From Trametes villosa (lineage: Eukaryota > Basidiomycota > Agaricomycetes > Polyporales > Polyporaceae): a DNA stretch of 64,000 bases. How positions within the stretch are numbered: position 1 is the first letter of the stretch; each line of letters begins with the position of its first letter. Shown one piece after another: positions 22,962 through 34,349 of the stretch. Both the position numbers and the translations under genes were made by a program. Below the pieces are notes generated by a model. The model made no database searches. It saw nothing but the letters and a program-made list of their open reading frames with translations, and had not been told where the DNA came from. Location of the stretch: NCBI GenBank assembly GCA_002964805.2, contig PUDQ02000004.1, positions 186,001-250,000 of the forward strand, written 5' to 3'.

Positions 22962-24737
22962 TCAGGCATTGCCGCCGCGCTTCTTCTTGACGGGCGAACC
23001 GCCGGACTTGGGGCGAGGGTCCGCGGGCTCTACGCCAGTGGTCACATCCGCGTCGCCGTCGTCGCCGTCGTTGTCCTTGCGCGTCCGCTTACGGGAGCGC
23101 GGCTTCGACTCGCACAGATCGCGTTCTGCGGCAGCGGGCGGCGCCGTCTCGGGCTCTTCTGCGGCAGCGGCGGTAGGCCTCGCGGGCGATGGGCAGACGG
23201 CCTCGGGTGCGCTCTCCGCTGGCTTCGCGTCGCCGTTGACCATGTCGACGTCGTCGTCGTTCTTTTCGCCCGGCTGCTCGTCGGGCGCGGCGTAGGGCAC
23301 GAAGTGCACGCGGAGGGGGAGCGACTTGAGTACGTCGATCGCCTCCTCGCGCGTGAGCTCGTCGTACGGCTTCTCGCACGACAGGTCGAGGGTGACCGCG
23401 TACAGGTCTCCCATTGGCGGCGGACCGGCCTCCGCAGAGGGCTGAGCGGGGAGAGGTGTCGCGGGAGAGTCGGCGGCGTCGTCGTCGAGATTGTTGAGCG
23501 GCGGGCCAGAGTCCACCGCCTGAGCGTCGTTTTCAGCGCTCGGCTCAGCAGACGAGGCGGCGGCGTCCTTCGCGCATTCGTCCGTCCACTTGCCCAAGAC
23601 TTTAGCCCGATACCTAGGAGAGGTGTTAGAGAACCCTCGTCGCAGCAGAAGGGATGAACACGTACTCATTGTGCTTTGATAGCTTTCCGGCGATGGTGGC
23701 CGAGCGGTCCGCCAGGTCGTACCACGTCCAGAGCTCCTTCGCGTCCTTTTGCGAGTCCTCCTCAAGGTAGCGGAGGACGATGAGGCCGTGCTTCGTCACC
23801 TCCTGCGCGGCGTGCAGCTGCTCGCGCGCGGCCTCGACCCCCTCGACGACCTTCTCGACCTTGACCTGCAACTCGTGCGTGAACGTCTGCTGCTTCGTCC
23901 GCGAACGCTTCTTCGCGGGCTTCTTCGCGGGGCGCGGGGGCTGCATAATGTCCTTGAGGATCGCCGCGTCCGCGAGCTTCTTCGCGCTGCCGGCGACCGC
24001 GGCGGCGGCGGAGCGCTCCTCGAAGCGCTTCAGCTCCCGCTCCTTGATCTTCTGGTTCTCCTCGGCGGAGAGCGCGGGGTTCGACAGCCCGCCGCGCGGC
24101 CTCTTCGCGATTTTAGGCGGGGGGCGGTGGCTGCCGACGGGCAGGGCTGCGATCTTCTTCTGCAGCTCCCAGAACTGTCCTCTGTAAGGCTGGTCAGCGA
24201 TCGCGCTCGAGTGAGGCCGAAAAGAGCGACGTACTCGACCGCCTTGGCGGTCTTCTCGGCGGGGACGACGAGCCTCGCCAGGCCGTCGTACGACTCGGCG
24301 ACGCTCAGGACCTCGCGCCGGAGCTCGTCGTGCGCGGCCTCGAAGCGGTCGACGTAGCGCTTGAAGTTTACGGCGTAGCCGTAAACGAGGAGGCGGAGCG
24401 CCTCGACCTCGTCCGCGAGCACGTCGACCGCCTCGTCCGCGCTCTCGCACGCGGAGAGGTCGACGGGCGCGCCGCGGTGTGCACCGAAGTAGTGCTGGAG
24501 GTGGAGGAACTCCGCGGGCGTGGGCGCGGGCTCCTGGAGGACGGCGGCGGGGAGGTCGATGATCCGCCCGTTGTCGAGCGTGAGTTGGCACAGCTCGGCC
24601 AACTTGGTGGTTTCGGCCCTCGCCTCGGCCGTGGGCGGTGGCGAGGGCTTGAATGTGGAGACGAAGGGCTCGGGCCCTGGGGCCGGAGCCGGGTTCTCCG
24701 CCTGAGCAGCGGGCGCGGTAGACTGAGCTGAGGACAT
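22962..24737 (-). CDS. Lysine/alanine-rich, probably nuclear protein of unknown function
   Basis: Three exons on the minus strand, from ATG 24737 ('MSSAQSTAPAAQAENPAPAP') to TAG 22962, with short introns near 24180-24233 and 23615-23665; about 560 aa. The N-terminal ~50 residues are Ala/Pro-rich. A helical region follows ('EAVDVLADEVEALRLLVYGY', 'NFKRYVDRFEAAHDELRREV', 'YGQFWELQKKIAALPVGSHR'). The middle has basic patches ('KIAKRPRGG', 'RPAKKPAKKRSRTKQQ') and a possible coiled coil ('ELQVKVEKVVEGVEAAREQL'). The C-terminal third is acidic and disordered, ending in clusters that look like nuclear localisation signals ('KPRSRKRTRKDN', 'SPVKKKRGG'). No known domain is recognised. A chromatin or transcription-related role is only suggested by composition. 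Confidence 0.8.
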
Positions 24738-26580
24738 TCTGGGGATGGTGATTGGTTGGTGGTAGGTGATAGGTGACTGGTGGTTGGCGGCGAGGTGCGG
24801 CGGCTGCAGAAAGCGTCGGTGGTCGCGATGGTGGTGGTAGCGGGTCAAGTAAAGTGGGGGGTCAAAAGCAACGCCGCCGATGTTATGTGGGCGAGCAAGA
24901 GCACGCTTTGGCCGGTGGCCCGCCCAAAAGCGGACAATAAAGGAAGCAGGTTCCGGTAGCGCCTTGTCTTGCGACCTCATGCTCGAGTGGCTCACTGATC
25001 TTGCCACTCTCCCACGCATTGTGGCCCAAGCGTCCCCTGCCCTGGTTTTACCTGCATAAGCCTGTGTGGTCGAGGGACTTCGTGGCATTTGAGGGTGGTG
25101 GCACCATGCGGGTCGAGGCGTTGAATACAAAGCGAAGCTCCGATTGCCGGATCCGTCATCGCGACGGCGCAGTGCCATATCCTGGCCCGTTCTTCACGAA
25201 TGACCAGCTTTCCGGCTCAGTGAAAAGCCAGAAGGTCGGAATAGGGGCCAACAAGAAGTCCAGAACGGGCGCCTTGTTGACTAGATGGTGTAGCACGCGC
25301 CAAGCCTTTCGTGCCACGATCCGTGCGCGTACACTTGGCCTGAGATAAGCCTTCGTGCTGGTGAACATTTCGCCCTGGACAGCATGTTCGCCTGTCTACG
25401 CTATAGAAGCTGTTAAAGGTAAGTAGTTCTCCGCGAAACATGGAGAAGATATGAAGGACGTACAATGCCTTGTTCGTAATGTTGACCAAGTAGCTAACGG
25501 AGGGCATCGGTAGACGACCGTGGATACTACGGAATAAATAAAGACTCAGAGTGAAACGGGAACCCACCGAAAACGGTGGAACTGGAACTATGCGCCGATG
25601 GGTTGTTGTTCCACTTCCATCTATTCCGCCCTCGTGAGGGGCAGCACAGTGCACGCAGCTTTGTTCATTCTCTTCCATCCACGACGGTCCAGTATGTTGT
25701 GTTTCTGTGCCCAGTAACCCAGACGGGGCTTAGTCCGTGTTGCGAGCAGCATGGGCAGATATTTTGCTGCCCTAGCAACACTACATATGTCCAGCGAAAA
25801 AATCTTACGGAAGGAGCCTGAGGATCGCGTTATGGGTCATGCACTCACGAGATGCCCCGAGGTTTGGCGCTTTCGTAACACCTTCGCTGCCAGGTTCATC
25901 TCCGAGCAGGATTCCACAATGGCGCGGGTGTGTACTTTGAAGAAGGCGAGCCTCGCTGTACGGTTTAGGTCTTTGCATTCCAGCACTTTCCAGCAGTACG
26001 GCATGAAGTTTCGTTCGTCGATACTGGCCGATACTAGGAGCCATTGTGAGAGATGAGGGCACCGGCAAGATTGAGATGATTGTGCGGAGGAGAGTTGGGA
26101 GAGGTGCGAAGTTGACGAAGCTTTGAAGGATCTAGGACTCTTACCAGAAGCCTTCAATCCCAGGGAAGAGACTTTGAAGCTGACGCTAATAGCAGCCATC
26201 AACGATGACTGGCACGGTTAGAAACACACTAAAGGCCGCCGGTAATGTTAATGAAGGGTAGTGATTCGTGAATACACTTCCGCTAACGGGATATGTCGAC
26301 TAAGCTTGATTTTGATTTTGTGACTATGTGCGGGCTAGCTCACGCTGAAGCAGACTAATATCCCCTTTTGAATGCCGGTTACCAGTGACTTCACTTGCTC
26401 GTGGACCACCACCTCATCCCCCCGGCCCCTCACTTTCTTCTCCCTCTGATCTTTGCGGGGTCTGGTTCAGCAGCTTGACGACATACTCCTTTGCTTGTTC
26501 CTCGCTCTGGTTATCCCTACGGCTTGGGCTTCGGAACAAATAAGCCAAGCCATCCCTCCGCATACTCATATCCTCTCTAT
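24738..26580. other. Intergenic (about 1.84 kb) with a palindrome and unassigned frames
   Basis: No gene model is supported with confidence. On the minus strand at about 25837-26199 two overlapping frames look mildly protein-like ('MAPSIGQYRRTKLHAVLLES' from the ATG at 26044, and 'MPYCWKVLECKDLNRTARLA'), but neither joins to further exons. A palindromic GC-rich repeat lies at 25578-25618. The right end holds the promoter of the YPP1-like gene. Confidence 0.3.
25578..25618. repeat. GC-rich imperfect palindrome, copy A
   Basis: The left arm GGAACTGGAACT pairs imperfectly with the right arm GTTCCACTTCC around a GC-rich centre. It resembles the palindrome at 59806-59845 (shared GGTGGAA.TGGAACTA.GC.CCG....GGGT..... 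.GTTCCACT pattern), so both may come from one dispersed element family. No terminal repeats were found around this copy. Confidence 0.5.
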
Positions 26581-29500
26581 ATGGCCCAGGGAAAGCCAGC
26601 ACATTACTGGAGACAGCTCAGGTCTGCCTTGACGGCGGGGCAATGGGACTCCCAGTTTCCAGCAAAGGACGTTCACGGCCGAGCAGTCTCGTGGTCGGAT
26701 CTCCTCCGCAAATTCAATAAACATTGTCCGGGTCACCAAGACGTCGCCGAGCTCGCATCCCAAACGCATGCGCTATCGCTACTGCTTTCTGCCAACGCTG
26801 TTGATCTTGATGGCTATGACATCGGCTCGCAGGGCGTGCTCGGGCTTGGGGACGAGTGCACGCTTGCCGAAGAGAGGATAGAGGAGGGACTGACAGGGTA
26901 TAATGCGCTCAAGCAGATGGGCGAGAATGGGTCCGATGTACGTGGAGTTGAGTATGTTGTCAATACTGTCATTTAACACGAGATACTGTTATTTCAAGTC
27001 GGTCAAAGCCGCCTTGGCGTACTACGCGTATGCACTACGACGGCCGTCCGAGTGCCTCGAACAGCTTGCACGAGTGAAAGACTTGTCCGAGGCCCAAGGT
27101 CCCGTCTTTCCCTCTGCGTCAACACGCTCGGCCCCTGCGACGCTGCAAGTCCCAGGGACCAGTTCTGACACCTCTCTCTCTTCCTCGTGGACAGGCAGCT
27201 TCGTGTCTGCGCAGACGTCCGCGTCTGTAGCAGACATTAACGAAGGGCGAACATGGTCAGCGGTGGAACAAATCAGAAGCGTCTGTCTAAAAGGTAGGCT
27301 TCCGGTAAGTGCGCACCCCTGGTAGCAGCTGCTGAGTTTCGTTCTACCTAGGCATGTCGTACGAATCCCTGAACTCAAGCGACGCGCAGCGGGCATTCTC
27401 CACATATCTTCTAGCATCGCCCCTCATTGCGAGCGTCGTCGCCGAGATACCCGCCCATGTACCAACGACGGCCGCTGGCGTTCCCGCCACAACACCAGAC
27501 AGCAGCTCTTTCACGCGCTACCGCGAGCTCTGGCGGTGGATCGAGCGCGTCCTCCGCCGCGGCATCATACTCGGCGCGCGCATCTGCGACGTCTCCAGGA
27601 CGGACGGCGAGAACGGCGCGCTGTGGACGCTCTTCCAGCAGTACCACGCGTGTAGCGCGCACTGGGCTCCCCTGTTCCGCCCGGAGCAGCGGTCGGCGAT
27701 CGCGGTCCTGCACCTGCGCGCACTCATATTCCAGGCACGCGTGGCGCCCGCCCCCAAAGCGGGAGCGGACAGGCCACACCGGTGGATCAGCACCGCAAGG
27801 TCGGTGGTGCAGGAGTACCGTGCTATACTGAGCGTGTCCACGTCGTTTCCGAAGGCCGGGGAGCGGAACGTCAAGGTCGAAGATCTTGTCGACCTTGCGG
27901 TCGCCGCTTGGGAGGCCGACGGGGCGGTGGGCGAGTACGCGGGCTGGGTCATCGACGTGCGTTCACATTCGAGGGCGTTGTGCGGGGACTTACGATACCG
28001 TACAGGTCCTCTGGTGGGCGACGCGCCTGACATTCAACTCGTTCAAAGTCTTCCGGCACATGAGTCGTCTCTTCTACGTCAGCGGCGACCCGGAGCTGGC
28101 GAAGCGCACGCTGCGCCTGTACGTGCAGATCGTGAGCAAGGCGCGTGAGGCGAGCATGGCCGAGAAGATGACCGCCACCGCCGAGTCGGACGGCGCGTTT
28201 GGCGCGGGCATCGACATTGACACCGACGACAACTGGGTGCACACATTGGTCCAGGGCTCAAGGATGCTGTCGCGGCTTGCCCTGTCCGAAACCGACCCGG
28301 GAAAAGCGGTGGAGGAGGCTAGGGAGGCTGGAGCCATGCTGGAGAAGGCGCGCACGCGTCTCAGCCCTGACGACGACGCCCTTGCGGCCAGCGTTCAATT
28401 GGCGGAGGCCATCCGGCACATCGCCATGGCGTATACCGGTATGATATTACATGTGCAGGACCCTCATACGTTCTGATCCTGACCGCCGACCCTTTCAGAA
28501 CAGGACGTTCTTACGCGTACGAAGCGCTTCGAAGACTCGCTTTCCCTCCTTCATGCCTCCTTGGAGTCACACGCCACTGCATCCACCCACCACCATCTAG
28601 CACTAGCGTACCTCCGGCCAGGGGCCTCCCAAGACATTCAGACTGCCATCGTGCACGCCCGCGCCGCCGTCGAAGGCGATCATTCCGAAGTTCGGCACTG
28701 GCACTTACTTGGGCTCCTGCTCACGGCGTCTGGGGACTGGAAGGCAGCGAAGGAGGTGCTCGAGATGGGCGCGAGCGTTAGCGAAGCGGAACTGGTGGAG
28801 GATGAGCCGGAACTACCCAACGGCACTACGACGAACGGAGACGTTCCGGACGGCGTGCATGTGCATGACTACGGGTCCGCTGGGAGTGAGGTAAACGGCG
28901 ACGTGCCAAACGGTGTCTCGGACGCGGAGCCGAACGGTGTTCTCCCCGAACCTCGGCGGATACTGCACAAGGATGCGACGGAGCTTCCTCCTTCGTGGGC
29001 CCTGCTACAACCCCTAGGTGATCGCCCATCACCAAACCGGCAAGAAGCGTTCGAGCACGCGCTCCAGTTGCGGATGACGCAGCTAACGCTGACCGAGTTC
29101 GTGGAGGGCCCGGAAGGGACGGGCGACAAGTGGGTAGAGGTCTTCCAGTGGTTCTCCGAACGGAGAGAAGTGGGCGTGGAAGACAGTGAGTCGCCCCCAG
29201 CCTCTCACTCCCCCGTACAGCGTACCGACGGGCACGTAGGGCGCATGTCCATCGACAGCCGACGGGCGTCGCAAGAGCTCAAGCCTGCCTCTGTGACCTC
29301 GTCGATGGAGAAACGAGCCAGCGGGGTCCCCAATGCTGCTGTTCGCTCATCCGCCTACTTCCCACCGGTGGAAGAACAGCCAGAACCAGGCCAGACGCCC
29401 TCCCTCAACGTGCCCATCCCGATCACCGTCACCCCAGCGTCGCCGATGGCGCAAAGCCCTGCCTTCTCTCAAGATCAACTCAGCCGGCCGAGCCTGAACG

Positions 29501-30527
29501 GCACGCTGAAAGACGAGGCTACGGGTGAGAAGCGTTTGTCAGCAGACGACGGGCATCGCGGCAAGGGTAAGAAGGTGCGGGAGGTGTTCATCAGTGGGGT
29601 GCACAAGGGTCGTGCGCGGGTTACGACGATCTCGAAGAAGATCGGGCACAACGTCGGACGGCACAACCATCATGCTGGCGGGCGTATGAAGAGGTCGAAC
29701 TCCGCACCAGGTACGTCCCGATGCCCCTACGTGGTGTCACGAGGTTGTTAACGGAATAGCGGTAGACTTCCGCGCCCTTCTCGGCCAGACGCCGTACCAG
29801 GCGTCCTCCATCCATTTGCGGCAGCACCTTAGCATATATACATCGCAGCAGGACCTGTCGCTCCTGGAAGCCCCACCACCGCCACCACCGCCTCCCCCGC
29901 CATCGACCGCCCCAACGCTCTCGCGACAGAACGCGCGTCTGGCGAAAGACCGCAGACTGCTCAGCAATCTCTGGCTCATGTCCTCGGCAACATTCCGCAG
30001 GCTGGGCAAGATCGAGCAGGCGAGGGGCGCGATTCAAGAGGCAGAAGTCCGCGATGAGAGCAACCCTGCAGTCTGGGTGCAGGTTCGTCGCTCTTCCTTC
30101 GCTGCAGCGACTCCAACTAATCCCCCTTAAGCTCGGGCTGTACTACCTCGCACTGGACGAAGACCGCAAAGCACTAGAGGCGTTCCAAAAGGCGCTCTTC
30201 ATCGCACCCAACGACGTCTCCGCGACTATCCACCTCTGCCGCGTCTACCTCGGCGCGATCCAGGACGGCGCGAGCGGCGGCAAGCCGAAGTCGAAGGCAG
30301 GCATGGAGCCGGCGGACCGCGACAACGTAGACCTCGCCGTCGGCCTGCTCTCCGCGCTGACGAAGGGCGCGGGCTGGGACGTGCCCGAGGCGTGGTACTT
30401 CCTCGCGAAGATGTACGGGCTGCAGGGCCGGCAGGACCGCGAGCGCGAGTGTCTGTGCTTTGCTCTGACGCTGTCGGAGAACCGGCCGTTGAGGGACGCG
30501 GGGGTCGCGGTCGGGTGGTGCTTGTGA
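26581..30527 (+). CDS. YPP1: YPP1/TTC7-family TPR scaffold protein
   Basis: YPP1/TTC7 proteins recruit the phosphatidylinositol 4-kinase STT4 (PI4KIIIalpha) to the plasma membrane with EFR3; yeast Ypp1 is also described as a cargo-transport protein. Exons join from ATG 26581 ('MAQGKPAHYWRQLRSALTAG') to TGA 30527, about 1,150-1,200 aa, with introns near 26940, 27300, 27958, 28440, 29710 and 30080. Helical repeats run through the protein: 'AALAYYAYALRRPSECLEQL', 'YRELWRWIERVLRRGIILGA', 'HHHLALAYLRPGASQDIQTA', 'VRHWHLLGLLLTASGDWKAA'. The typical C-terminal TPR block is 'LWLMSSATFRRLGKIEQARG', 'AVWVQLGLYYLALDEDRKAL', 'AFQKALFIAPNDVSATIHLC' and 'PEAWYFLAKMYGLQGRQDRE'. Between the repeat blocks lies a long disordered insert (about 28800-29700) with a run of about ten prolines near 29875. 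The family call comes from the TPR arrangement and N-terminus; another large TPR scaffold is possible. Confidence 0.82.
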
Positions 30528-31072
30528 GAACCGGCCGGGCAAGGGTTAGAGTGGGGATGGGGGTCGGGTGCTTGGTCTTTGGATACCCTGGTATGGCTAT
30601 GGGACGACGGGGAGCAGGCGCTGGCGTAGGTCGTATGGCAAGGGATAGGTGCGGGCGGGAGGTTACCCCAATTGCTGTTAATCCCGTATTGAACTATGGC
30701 TTCTAATGGACAAACGAGTGACTGATAGTCTTGTGGAGGCGAGGCTCAAAGTGGATGTGTCGGGGTCAGGTGTTGTCGAGGCTTGAGGTTGATGCTTGCG
30801 AGGCCGAATCATCATCGGTTCGCACTTTCCACGACAGTAAAGGCGACGTAGGAGACGACTCAGGCAGGTTGCACAATCGCGTATAGAGCAGAAGATTTTA
30901 TTCCATCGGGTACAAACTGCGCAGTCAACAGGGTATGGTACAAGTCCAGCACGGAGGAGTCGTAGGGTATCTACACGGGAGGTCCGGCACGTTGGAGTCG
31001 TAGGGTATCTACACGAGAGCAGTTATACACGTATCTATACAGTCCACAGTTCCATTTCCTTTTTGTGGAGAC
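30528..31072. other. Intergenic between convergent genes
   Basis: About 545 bp between the 3' ends of the YPP1-like gene and the minus-strand gene at 31073. No coding exon. It contains the two-copy 38-bp tandem repeat described separately. Confidence 0.4.
30945..31020 (+). repeat. Two-copy 38-bp direct tandem repeat
   Basis: The units 30945-30982 and 30983-31020 share TCC.GCACG..GGAGTCGTAGGGTATCTACACG.GAG with about six mismatches. They lie 50 bp downstream of the stop of the minus-strand gene, so within or beside its 3' UTR. Confidence 0.85.
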
Positions 31073-33115
31073 TTAGAAGTCATCCACACGCGCCTTCTTC
31101 GCGGCGCGCTCGTCCTCACCCCCTTCCGGCGCACCGTCTTCGCCCTCGAACTCCTCGCGCGAACGCTTGTTCGCCGAGCGCGGTGCCGGGCCCGTGCCCT
31201 CGGGGAACAGCACGAGCTTGTCCCGGCACTTGATGCCCACGGGGATGGGGATGACGGACACCTTCGCCCGCAGGAGCGAGCACGTCGTCGTGTGCGAGCG
31301 GATGCTCACCATGCGCATGCGCTGGACGCGCGGGGCATCCTCCTCGTCCGCACCGGCGCCGTCCTCGTTCTCGTCCTCGGGAGAGCGGGCACGCTTCTTG
31401 CCCTTGCCGAACGTCGAGAGGGTCTCGATGACCTCCTCTTCCTCGGCGAGCTCCGAAGACGACGGGCTCCCCGCGTCCGCAGCAGGTGCGGCATCGGGCG
31501 CGCTATCCTCCTCCACTGGGGCGGGAGCAGGAGCGCGCGCGTCCTCCTTCGTCACCCCGGTCGCCGCGTCGGGCTTGTACACGGCCATCTGCGACCGGCT
31601 GCGGCGCGCGAAGAGGGCCCCCAGGCCTGGGGCGGACTTATCCACGCCCAGGTCAATCACCTTCGGGAACGAAGCTCGGTCGTGGGGGTCGCGGGGCGCG
31701 GGCTGGTCGGGGAACTGCTTCTCCGCGGTGGTGACCTCCCCCTCGGGGAGCGCGACGCCGTCCTTGTCGAGGTAGACGGCGTTGTGCCGCTGGAGAGGGG
31801 TGTGGCGCGGCGGTGCCTCCTCGTCCGCGGGGCCATCCAGGTCGATGAGGATGGCGTGGTGCCGGCGAAGGCGGCGACCTGGCGGGGGAAGAGGGCGGAC
31901 GGGACGCGCACCCGGGACAACGTTGTCCGCAGCGGAGGCAGGCTCGGGGGCTGGGACGGGGGCGGGGGCGGGAGCGGGGATGGCGGGAGCGACGTACGCG
32001 GGAACAGGTGCGTCGTCCGACTCGAAGAGCGAGCCGCGCCATGTCGGCGGGTAGGGCCCCTTGTGGCTCGCCTTGAGGATGTTGGCGACGATCTCGCCGA
32101 TGGGCTCAGCCTCGCCCGGGCCGTCCTCGCCCACGGGGATGGGGTACCCGTCCTGGTCGAAGATGGCGGCGTACTGCCGCGAGATCGGCGTCCCCAGGTT
32201 GCGCGCGGGTACGGAGGGGAAGACGATGGGCTCGAACGGCATCTCGATCTGGAGCGGCTCGTAGACCGCGCCGAGCTGCGGCTGGAAGGAGGGGATCCCG
32301 TAAATGCTCGGGCTGGGCTTGAGCATGCGCCCCCGCATGAAGTATTCGAGCGGGAACGCCTCCTCTACCTCCGCCAGCAGCGCCGAGAGGGACGCGCTCC
32401 CGTCCTTGTCGAGGGACGCGTCCGCCCTGCTCTTCTCGAAGCGGCGCGTGCTCTGGCGCTGGAGAGGGCGATGCGCCGGGACCGCGGGCGAGGCGGAAGC
32501 GTCAGCGTTGGACGCCGAGGCGGACGATGGGATGGATGTGCTGGCCTCTGAAGGGCCAGCAACCGGGGTGGGGACGGGGGCGGGAGCAGCTTCGGGCGTG
32601 GGGCTAGCTGCGGGAGCGGGAGCGGGGGCAGGCTTCGCCTTGCTGGCTTTGGCCTTGGTGGTTCGCCCGCGCGCGGTCGTTGCCCGCTTCTTGGGCGCGG
32701 CCTTGCGAGGAGCGGGGGCGGGGGCAGGGGTGGCGACGTTCGATGACCTTGAAGCACTGGCGTCAGTTTGGCGCACACAGGCAACTTCAACAACATGTAC
32801 GCACGTCGCATCCGCTTGCGCGGACTTTGAGGCCTCGGCGCGCGCGGGCGCCTCGGCGGGGACCTTCGCGCCTCGACGGCCGCCAGCCAGCTTGGCCCGG
32901 ACGGTCTTCACCCCTTCGGCGAGAGGGGCGAGGAGCTTTCCGGAGCGCGTGCGCATGGGCTCGCGCGTGGAGGTCGTGGGGGTTTGGTCCGTGGATGGGC
33001 CGGCGACGCTGGACGACGCGGCGGCTGGGGGGTGGTGGCTAAGAATCGTGGCCGGCGCGGGCCCGGAGCGCGGGTACTCACCTGCGGACGCACGGGTGGT
33101 CTTCCTGGTGAACAT
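31073..33115 (-). CDS. Pro/Ala-rich, low-complexity nuclear-type protein with repeated DxDG motif
   Basis: An open frame of 680 codons from ATG 33115 (MFTRKTTRASAG) to TAA 31073. A consensus GTGAGT donor follows codon 11 and another possible short intron lies near 32795-32845, so the true protein may be slightly different. Sequence is dominated by Ala-Pro repeats and basic patches ('APKKRATTARGRTTKAKASK'), with acidic NLS-bearing C-terminus ('KGKKRARSPEDENEDG', 'ANKRSREEFEG'). More ordered islands carry a recurring motif: 'PLQRQSTRRFEKSRADASLD' followed by KDG, 'ISRQYAAIFDQDGYPIP', 'RRHHAILIDLDG' and 'PLQRHNAVYLDKDG'. A conserved-looking hydrophobic block 'MLKPSPSIYGIPSFQPQLG' lies between. 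No known domain is recognised. Promoter: ATATAAGG at 33255-33262 on the minus strand, about 140 bp before the ATG. Confidence 0.75.
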   Translation of the reverse strand: MFTRKTTRASAGEYPRSGPAPATILSHHPPAAASSSVAGPSTDQTPTTSTREPMRTRSGKLLAPLAEGVKTVRAKLAGGRRGAKVPAEAPARAEASKSAQADATCVHVVEVACVRQTDASASRSSNVATPAPAPAPRKAAPKKRATTARGRTTKAKASKAKPAPAPAPAASPTPEAAPAPVPTPVAGPSEASTSIPSSASASNADASASPAVPAHRPLQRQSTRRFEKSRADASLDKDGSASLSALLAEVEEAFPLEYFMRGRMLKPSPSIYGIPSFQPQLGAVYEPLQIEMPFEPIVFPSVPARNLGTPISRQYAAIFDQDGYPIPVGEDGPGEAEPIGEIVANILKASHKGPYPPTWRGSLFESDDAPVPAYVAPAIPAPAPAPVPAPEPASAADNVVPGARPVRPLPPPGRRLRRHHAILIDLDGPADEEAPPRHTPLQRHNAVYLDKDGVALPEGEVTTAEKQFPDQPAPRDPHDRASFPKVIDLGVDKSAPGLGALFARRSRSQMAVYKPDAATGVTKEDARAPAPAPVEEDSAPDAAPAADAGSPSSSELAEEEEVIETLSTFGKGKKRARSPEDENEDGAGADEEDAPRVQRMRMVSIRSHTTTCSLLRAKVSVIPIPVGIKCRDKLVLFPEGTGPAPRSANKRSREEFEGEDGAPEGGEDERAAKKARVDDF

Positions 33116-34349
33116 TGTTGTTGAGCTGGGGTTTGGGTGGTTGTGTGCAGGTCGCTGGGAGCGGATGGCAGAGAGCAGGAGGAGGGCTCGAGGGCGACTG
33201 GGAGTGGGGGATGGTGATGGTACGGAAGGAAGAGGGAGAGGGCACGAGGGGGTGCCTTATATGGACGCATGGTCCATGGATCGCGGGGTGGGCGATTACG
33301 CAACGTGGCCCGCGTAGGCCTATGCCCATGCATCATCCGGGCGCTTTGTGTGGTCGCTTCAATTGCTCCCCTCCCGTCCGGGGTCTGGTCCTCTCTGCCC
33401 GGAGGCAAAAAAAGGGGTCGGCCGTGGTGGCACCAAGCAGATCGGCAGCCGATATACCCAGGTTTTCCGAACACTCGATGGGAATGATCTTAAATCGCAA
33501 GTTTGATATCCTTGTCGTCGAACCGCAAGCTCTGCCCTCGCTCTCCGATCCCTTTAGCGGGCCGTCTTGTTGGCCGCGGGGGATGCGAGAGGCCTTGTAC
33601 GGGCCCTTCCAAAATCTAGGGTACAATAAGGTCAGAAAATGATGGGAATACAACACACCCGGCGCGGACCCGTTATGTAGAACAATGGCGCACCGTTTCG
33701 TACTAAGCGCGCATGGGCCCAGCCCAAGCGCGGGTCTCGGCGCGGTGGCACCTGCTGCTGGTGGCACTTGTTCTTATCGCGAGTGGCATCTTCCTGTACC
33801 ACACTCAGTCCTCAGCGTTCCTTGCACAGGCGGGGGAGAACAGGGGGTGTTGCGGAGGACGACGGGGTGCCAGCGGGAGCTCGACGAGGAGGAAAGCGCT
33901 CGCTGCGTTGCTTTGGTGGCGGTGCAGCGCTGTGATAGACGCCGGAAGTTTGCGATCCTGCCGCACCAGCGTCCAATCGAGTCTATTCTCTCGCCATCTC
34001 CTTCAGGCGCACCGTTTTCCTTCCCAGACCTGCAACCAAGTTATTAGAGAAATCGCTCGAGCCCGAAAACAGCTTGAACATGCCTGCCATGGCTATCGGT
34101 AAGCGTGGCAGAGTATTGCAAACCTCTCTGACAGCCGCTTTGACTCCAAGCTGGGAGCTTGGACATGCAGAGCCTCGTGGTCTCTGCGGGTACCACGCCA
34201 CCCAAGTGCGCTTTGAACGCTTGGATGTACCATAACACCATAAAATGGAGGCTGGGGCAGCCATGGACCTCACTCACCTCGTACTCCACGAAGCCTCGCA
34301 TCTCAGCCTTACCAGCTCTCGCACCGCTTCGTATTACAGTTGACCCAAG
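33116..34349. other. Divergent intergenic region (about 1.2 kb)
   Basis: It lies between two divergently transcribed genes and should hold both promoters. A plus-strand frame at 33713-34102 encodes a possible signal anchor ('WHLLLVALVLIASGIFLYH') but has no further support. I do not call it a gene. Confidence 0.35.
33255..33261 (-). promoter_or_regulatory. TATA box of the minus-strand gene at 33115
   Basis: TATAAGG on the minus strand about 140 bp upstream of the ATG, the only good TATA-like match in this 5' region. Confidence 0.5.

Noticed and set aside
31292..32551. Long plus-strand open frame of 419 codons within the Ala/Pro-rich gene
   Set aside because: Shadow of the opposite strand caused by high GC and repeated Ala/Pro codons; Arg/Gly-rich nonsense composition.
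33713..34102. Small secreted or membrane protein with a signal-anchor-like segment
   Set aside because: One hydrophobic stretch only; the remainder has random-looking composition and no splice or promoter support.
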